8,140 nt of DNA, taken from the NCBI GenBank assembly GCA_009827215.1, contig WUAJ01000104.1, positions 1 to 8,140 on the forward strand. The letters are read 5' to 3'. Below are positions 5,610 to 8,140 of the stretch, piece after piece. Within the stretch, counting starts at the first letter, position 1; every line of letters begins with the position of its first letter. The notes beneath the pieces are model-generated. The model saw nothing but the letters and a program-made list of their open reading frames with translations. It did not search any database and was not told where the DNA came from. A program made the position numbers and the translations under genes. The stretch is from Phycisphaeraceae bacterium (GTDB lineage: Bacteria; Planctomycetota; Phycisphaerae; Phycisphaerales; UBA1924).

Positions 5610-7154
5610 TTACACGCCTCGATCTGCAGAACCCAGTGATTCGAGTTCGTCTTTGTAGCGTTCTTTGAGGGGCTCGACGACTTCGGTGATGAAGCGTTCG
5701 GTTTGTTCAACGCTGCGTCCGATGAAATTCATGGGGTTGAGAATCTGATCTTCGGTGAGCATGTGGTGGATCGGCGCGAAGTCGGGGTCGGCTTTGAGTC
5801 GGTCGATGAGGTCGTTGTCGAGTCCTTCTTGCTTGACGCGGTGGCCGGCGGCTTGGGAGTGGACGCGGATTCTTTCGTGGAGGTCTTGGCGGTCGCCTCC
5901 GGCTTTGACAGCTTCCATGAGGATGTTTTCGGTCGCCATGAACGGGAGTTCGAGCATGAGGTTCTTGCGGACCATCGCTTCGTTGACGACGAGTCCGGAC
6001 GCGACGGTGTGCATGAGGTCGAGCGCGCCGTCGAGTGCGAGGAAGGCTCCGGGGAGCGAGAGGCGTCGGTTGGAGGAGTCGTCAAGCGTGCGTTCGAGCC
6101 ATTGGGTCGCGGCAGTGTCGTAGGCGTTTCCGACGAGATTCATGACGAAGCGGGTGAGGCCGCAGATGCGCTCGCATTTCATGGGGTTGCGTTTGTAGGG
6201 CATCGCGGAGGAACCGATCTGGTTTTTGCCGAAGGGTTCGTCGATTTCTTTTCTGTTGGAGAGGAGGCGGATGTCGGTGGCGATTTTGTGGAGGACGGAG
6301 GCGACATTTGCCATCGCTGCAAGGAGTGCGGTGTCTTGCGATCTTGGGTAAGTCTGTCCCATCAACTGAAACTTCCAGGTATCAAGCAACTTGCTACCAA
6401 GTGAATCAACAACACTCTTGTCAGAGAGAATGCCCAACTGCAAGAGGAGTTCAGAAGTAGCAATCAGCTCAAACTCATCCACTTTCTTGGGATCGTCTCC
6501 GAAGAGATTGAGAAATGATGCTTGAGTCCCTGTAGCTCCTCCGAACCCGCGAAGTCGATACATTGATCCGACGAACTCGTCACGAGATGTGGGAGTGTTT
6601 TGAACTAGTTCATTTGCCCATCCTGCGGTGCGTCTCCCAACTGTGACTGGTTGTGCGGGCTGGTAGTGCGTGAATCCCAGAGTTGGAATACTCTTGGTGT
6701 CTGCAGCACTTTCGCCGAGCGCGATCACCGCTCTAGAAATCTTTGCTTCCAGCAACTGGATTGCTTCGTATTGAACCATGAGGTCCGCGTTACACACCAC
6801 ATCTTGGCTGGTGCATCCAAGGTGGATGATGGGTTTGGCGGCGGGGCATTTGTCTCCCCACGCGTGGACGTGGGCCATGACATCGTGGCGAAGCTGCCGT
6901 TCGTATTTGGCGGCGAGGGCGAGGTCTTCGTCGGTGACCTCGAGGTTTGCTTTCATCTCGTTGATTTGTTCGTCGGTGATTTCGAGGCCGCAGGCTTGTT
7001 GGGCTTGTGCGACGGCGAGCCAGATCTTGCGCCAGGTGGTGAACTTGTGGCGCGGCGACCATACTTTGCACATCTCTGGAGATGCGTTTCGCGCGGCGAG
7101 GGGGGAGGTGTAGGTGTCGTGGGGGCTGGCTGACTGGGTGGTTGGCTGGCTCAT
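5610..7154 (-). CDS. purB: Adenylosuccinate lyase, eukaryote-like long form
   Basis: A 514-residue cytoplasmic enzyme that removes fumarate from SAICAR and from adenylosuccinate, in purine synthesis and AMP formation. The fumarase/aspartase-superfamily signature GSSAMPYKRNP (314-324) carries the flexible-loop catalytic serine. TLGFTHYQPAQ (158-168) holds the conserved histidine, and RHDVMAHVH (89-97) is also conserved. From memory of the human ADSL sequence, similarity is extensive (SPLAARNASPEM near 17-28, QWLERTLDDS, LPFMATENI), closer than to the shorter Bacillus or E. coli types. About 20 extra residues lie near 233-255 relative to human. The ATG at 7154 matches the human N-terminal length, but no strong ribosome site is seen. 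leuS ends 36 bases upstream on the same strand, so co-transcription is likely. Residues about 111-272 (bases 6340-6825) have clearly different codon use and lower GC, so the gene looks mosaic; the reading frame is intact. Confidence 0.96.
   Translation of the reverse strand: MSQPTTQSASPHDTYTSPLAARNASPEMCKVWSPRHKFTTWRKIWLAVAQAQQACGLEITDEQINEMKANLEVTDEDLALAAKYERQLRHDVMAHVHAWGDKCPAAKPIIHLGCTSQDVVCNADLMVQYEAIQLLEAKISRAVIALGESAADTKSIPTLGFTHYQPAQPVTVGRRTAGWANELVQNTPTSRDEFVGSMYRLRGFGGATGTQASFLNLFGDDPKKVDEFELIATSELLLQLGILSDKSVVDSLGSKLLDTWKFQLMGQTYPRSQDTALLAAMANVASVLHKIATDIRLLSNRKEIDEPFGKNQIGSSAMPYKRNPMKCERICGLTRFVMNLVGNAYDTAATQWLERTLDDSSNRRLSLPGAFLALDGALDLMHTVASGLVVNEAMVRKNLMLELPFMATENILMEAVKAGGDRQDLHERIRVHSQAAGHRVKQEGLDNDLIDRLKADPDFAPIHHMLTEDQILNPMNFIGRSVEQTERFITEVVEPLKERYKDELESLGSADRGV
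6340..6825 (-). other. Compositionally atypical segment inside purB
   Basis: Hand counts for 6361-6780 give 206 G+C in 420 bases (49%), with 100 G and 106 C on the plus strand. The neighbouring 5941-6360 gives 252 of 420 (60%), with 163 G and 89 C; 6841-7080 is also 60% GC. Coding-strand codons switch from mostly C-ending (GCC, ACC, ATC, CTC, CGC) to a mix rich in ATT, GTT, GCT, TCA, GGA and AGA. AGA appears at Arg141, Arg174 and Arg271. Boundaries are approximate. The protein stays in frame and keeps its conserved motifs, so this is not decay. Confidence 0.7.
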
Positions 7155-7190
7155 GCGAGACTGTAGGTGCGCTCGCTTGGTATGGGTTTG

Positions 7191-8140
7191 TCAGTTCGCG
7201 ACGATGTTGACGAGGCGGCCTGGCACGACAATGACTTTGCGGATCTGCTTGCCTTCGAGGAAGGCAACGATCTTCTCGTCGGCGAGGGCGGCTTCTTCCA
7301 TCGACTTGTTGTCCGCGTCCTTGGGCATCGTGATCTTCGAGCGGAGCTTGCCCATCACCTGCACAGGGATCGTGACCTCGTCGTCGACAAGCATGGACTC
7401 TTCGTAGGTTGGCCAATCCGCGTGGGCGACGGAGGGGGGATTGCCGAGCTTGGACCAGAGTTCCTCGGCGAGGTGGGGCGTGAAGGGCGCAAGGACGCGC
7501 GTGAAGCGGTCGAGCTGGTTGCGGGTGAGGGATTTACTCGCGTTGACGAACTCGAAGATCGCGGCGATCGCGGTGTTGAAGGACAGCTTCTCGATGTCCG
7601 CGCCGGCTTTGGCGATGAGGCGGTGGAGTTGTTTTTCCGTCGCTTCATCGGAGGTGCCAGAGATGGAGATCGAGCCGTCTTCGTTGGTGCAGAGGCGCCA
7701 GATTTTTTGGAGCAATCGGTGCAGACCCACGATGTCGCGCGTATTCCAAGGCTTGCTCGCTTCGAGGGGTCCCATGTACATCTCGTAGAGGCGGAAGGTG
7801 TCGGCGCCGTAGTCGGCGATCACATCGTCGGGGTTGACAACATTCTTGAGGGACTTGGACATCTTCGCGATGATGCGCTCGACTGGGGCGCTGGTCGCGG
7901 TCTCGATGTAGGTTGGATCGGCTTCTGTGCCTTGGTTGACGACCTCGTCGATGGGGACGAGTGATTTGTCGGCGCGTTGGTAAGCCATGGAGGTGATCAT
8001 GCCTTGGTGGAAGAGTTTGCGGAAGGGTTCGTCGGACTTGATGTATCCGAGGTCGTGCATGCACATGTGCCAGAAGCGGGCGTAGAGGAGGTGGAGGACG
8101 GCGTGTTCGTTGCCTCCGATGTAGAGGTCTACGCCGGAGT
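7191..8140 (-). CDS. leuS: Leucyl-tRNA synthetase, C-terminal part (5' end missing)
   Basis: The frame is open to the window edge, so the ATG at 8066 is internal. About 315 residues are visible. They begin within the catalytic domain at VDLYIGGNEHAVLHLL, a class I leucyl-tRNA synthetase hallmark, followed by the KMSKS loop (bases 7851-7865) that helps activate leucine with ATP. Next comes the helical anticodon-binding domain (for example FTPHLAEELW) and the small C-terminal domain ending VPGRLVNIVAN, usual for bacterial LeuS. The enzyme charges tRNA-Leu in the cytoplasm. The stop is 36 bases before purB on the same strand, consistent with one transcript. Codon use is C-ending like the purB flanks, with no sign of transfer. 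Editing-domain residues lie outside the window. Confidence 0.96.
   Translation of the reverse strand, partial: SGVDLYIGGNEHAVLHLLYARFWHMCMHDLGYIKSDEPFRKLFHQGMITSMAYQRADKSLVPIDEVVNQGTEADPTYIETATSAPVERIIAKMSKSLKNVVNPDDVIADYGADTFRLYEMYMGPLEASKPWNTRDIVGLHRLLQKIWRLCTNEDGSISISGTSDEATEKQLHRLIAKAGADIEKLSFNTAIAAIFEFVNASKSLTRNQLDRFTRVLAPFTPHLAEELWSKLGNPPSVAHADWPTYEESMLVDDEVTIPVQVMGKLRSKITMPKDADNKSMEEAALADEKIVAFLEGKQIRKVIVVPGRLVNIVAN

Noticed and set aside
5607..5615. GTGTTACAC mini-palindrome at the mgtC/purB junction as a shared terminator
   Set aside because: A four-base stem with a one-base loop and no T-run is too small to terminate transcription.
5703..6404. 233-residue plus-strand open frame opposite purB
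   Set aside because: It lies wholly antisense to a clear purB, has low-complexity Val/Glu/Gly/Asp composition expected from reverse reading of C-ending codons, and shows no recognisable domain.
7167..7964. 265-residue plus-strand open frame opposite leuS
   Set aside because: It is an antisense shadow of leuS; its biased composition follows from the strand's G-richness, and there is no domain or start signal.

Overview
The window looks like a chromosomal segment from a planctomycete, most likely class Phycisphaerae. This is inferred from three things: moderate-to-high GC, an FG-GAP/VCBS-repeat secreted protein ending in the CPAD...NGC dockerin-like tail common in that group, and the general codon style. 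There are no mobile elements, tRNA or rRNA genes, or CRISPR arrays that I can see.

Layout, left to right. (1) The 3' part of a large plus-strand gene for a calcium-binding FG-GAP/VCBS beta-propeller protein with a C-terminal dockerin-type domain; its start lies outside the window. (2) Three consecutive plus-strand paralogs, each with an N-terminal PAS-like sensor region and a C-terminal LuxR-type helix-turn-helix. They align without a gap from residue 1 to about residue 212 and have nearly identical DNA-recognition helices. (3) A short plus-strand MgtC/SapB-family membrane protein gene. (4) On the minus strand, converging on mgtC with only 3 bases between the stop codons, a complete purB (adenylosuccinate lyase) of the eukaryote-like long type. 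Upstream of it on the same strand is the 3' end of leuS (leucyl-tRNA synthetase), which runs off the window.

How the genes relate. leuS and purB are 36 bases apart in the same direction and probably share a transcript; they are housekeeping genes. The three PAS-LuxR genes appear to be a small regulatory array made by duplication. Their near-identical recognition helices and diverged sensor regions suggest that different signals converge on the same or similar DNA sites. No sensor kinase or receiver domain is present, so the signal is probably sensed directly by the PAS region. No link to the flanking genes is proven.

Two observations stand out. The first is the tandem trio of PAS-LuxR regulators. 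The second is a compositional mosaic inside purB: about 480 bases in the middle of the gene (roughly 6345-6825) have about 49% GC and no G/C strand bias, against about 60% GC and a strong G bias on the plus strand on both sides. Codon choice also changes there (AGA, GGA, ATT, GTT, TCA). This fits an imported recombinant segment or an assembly chimera.
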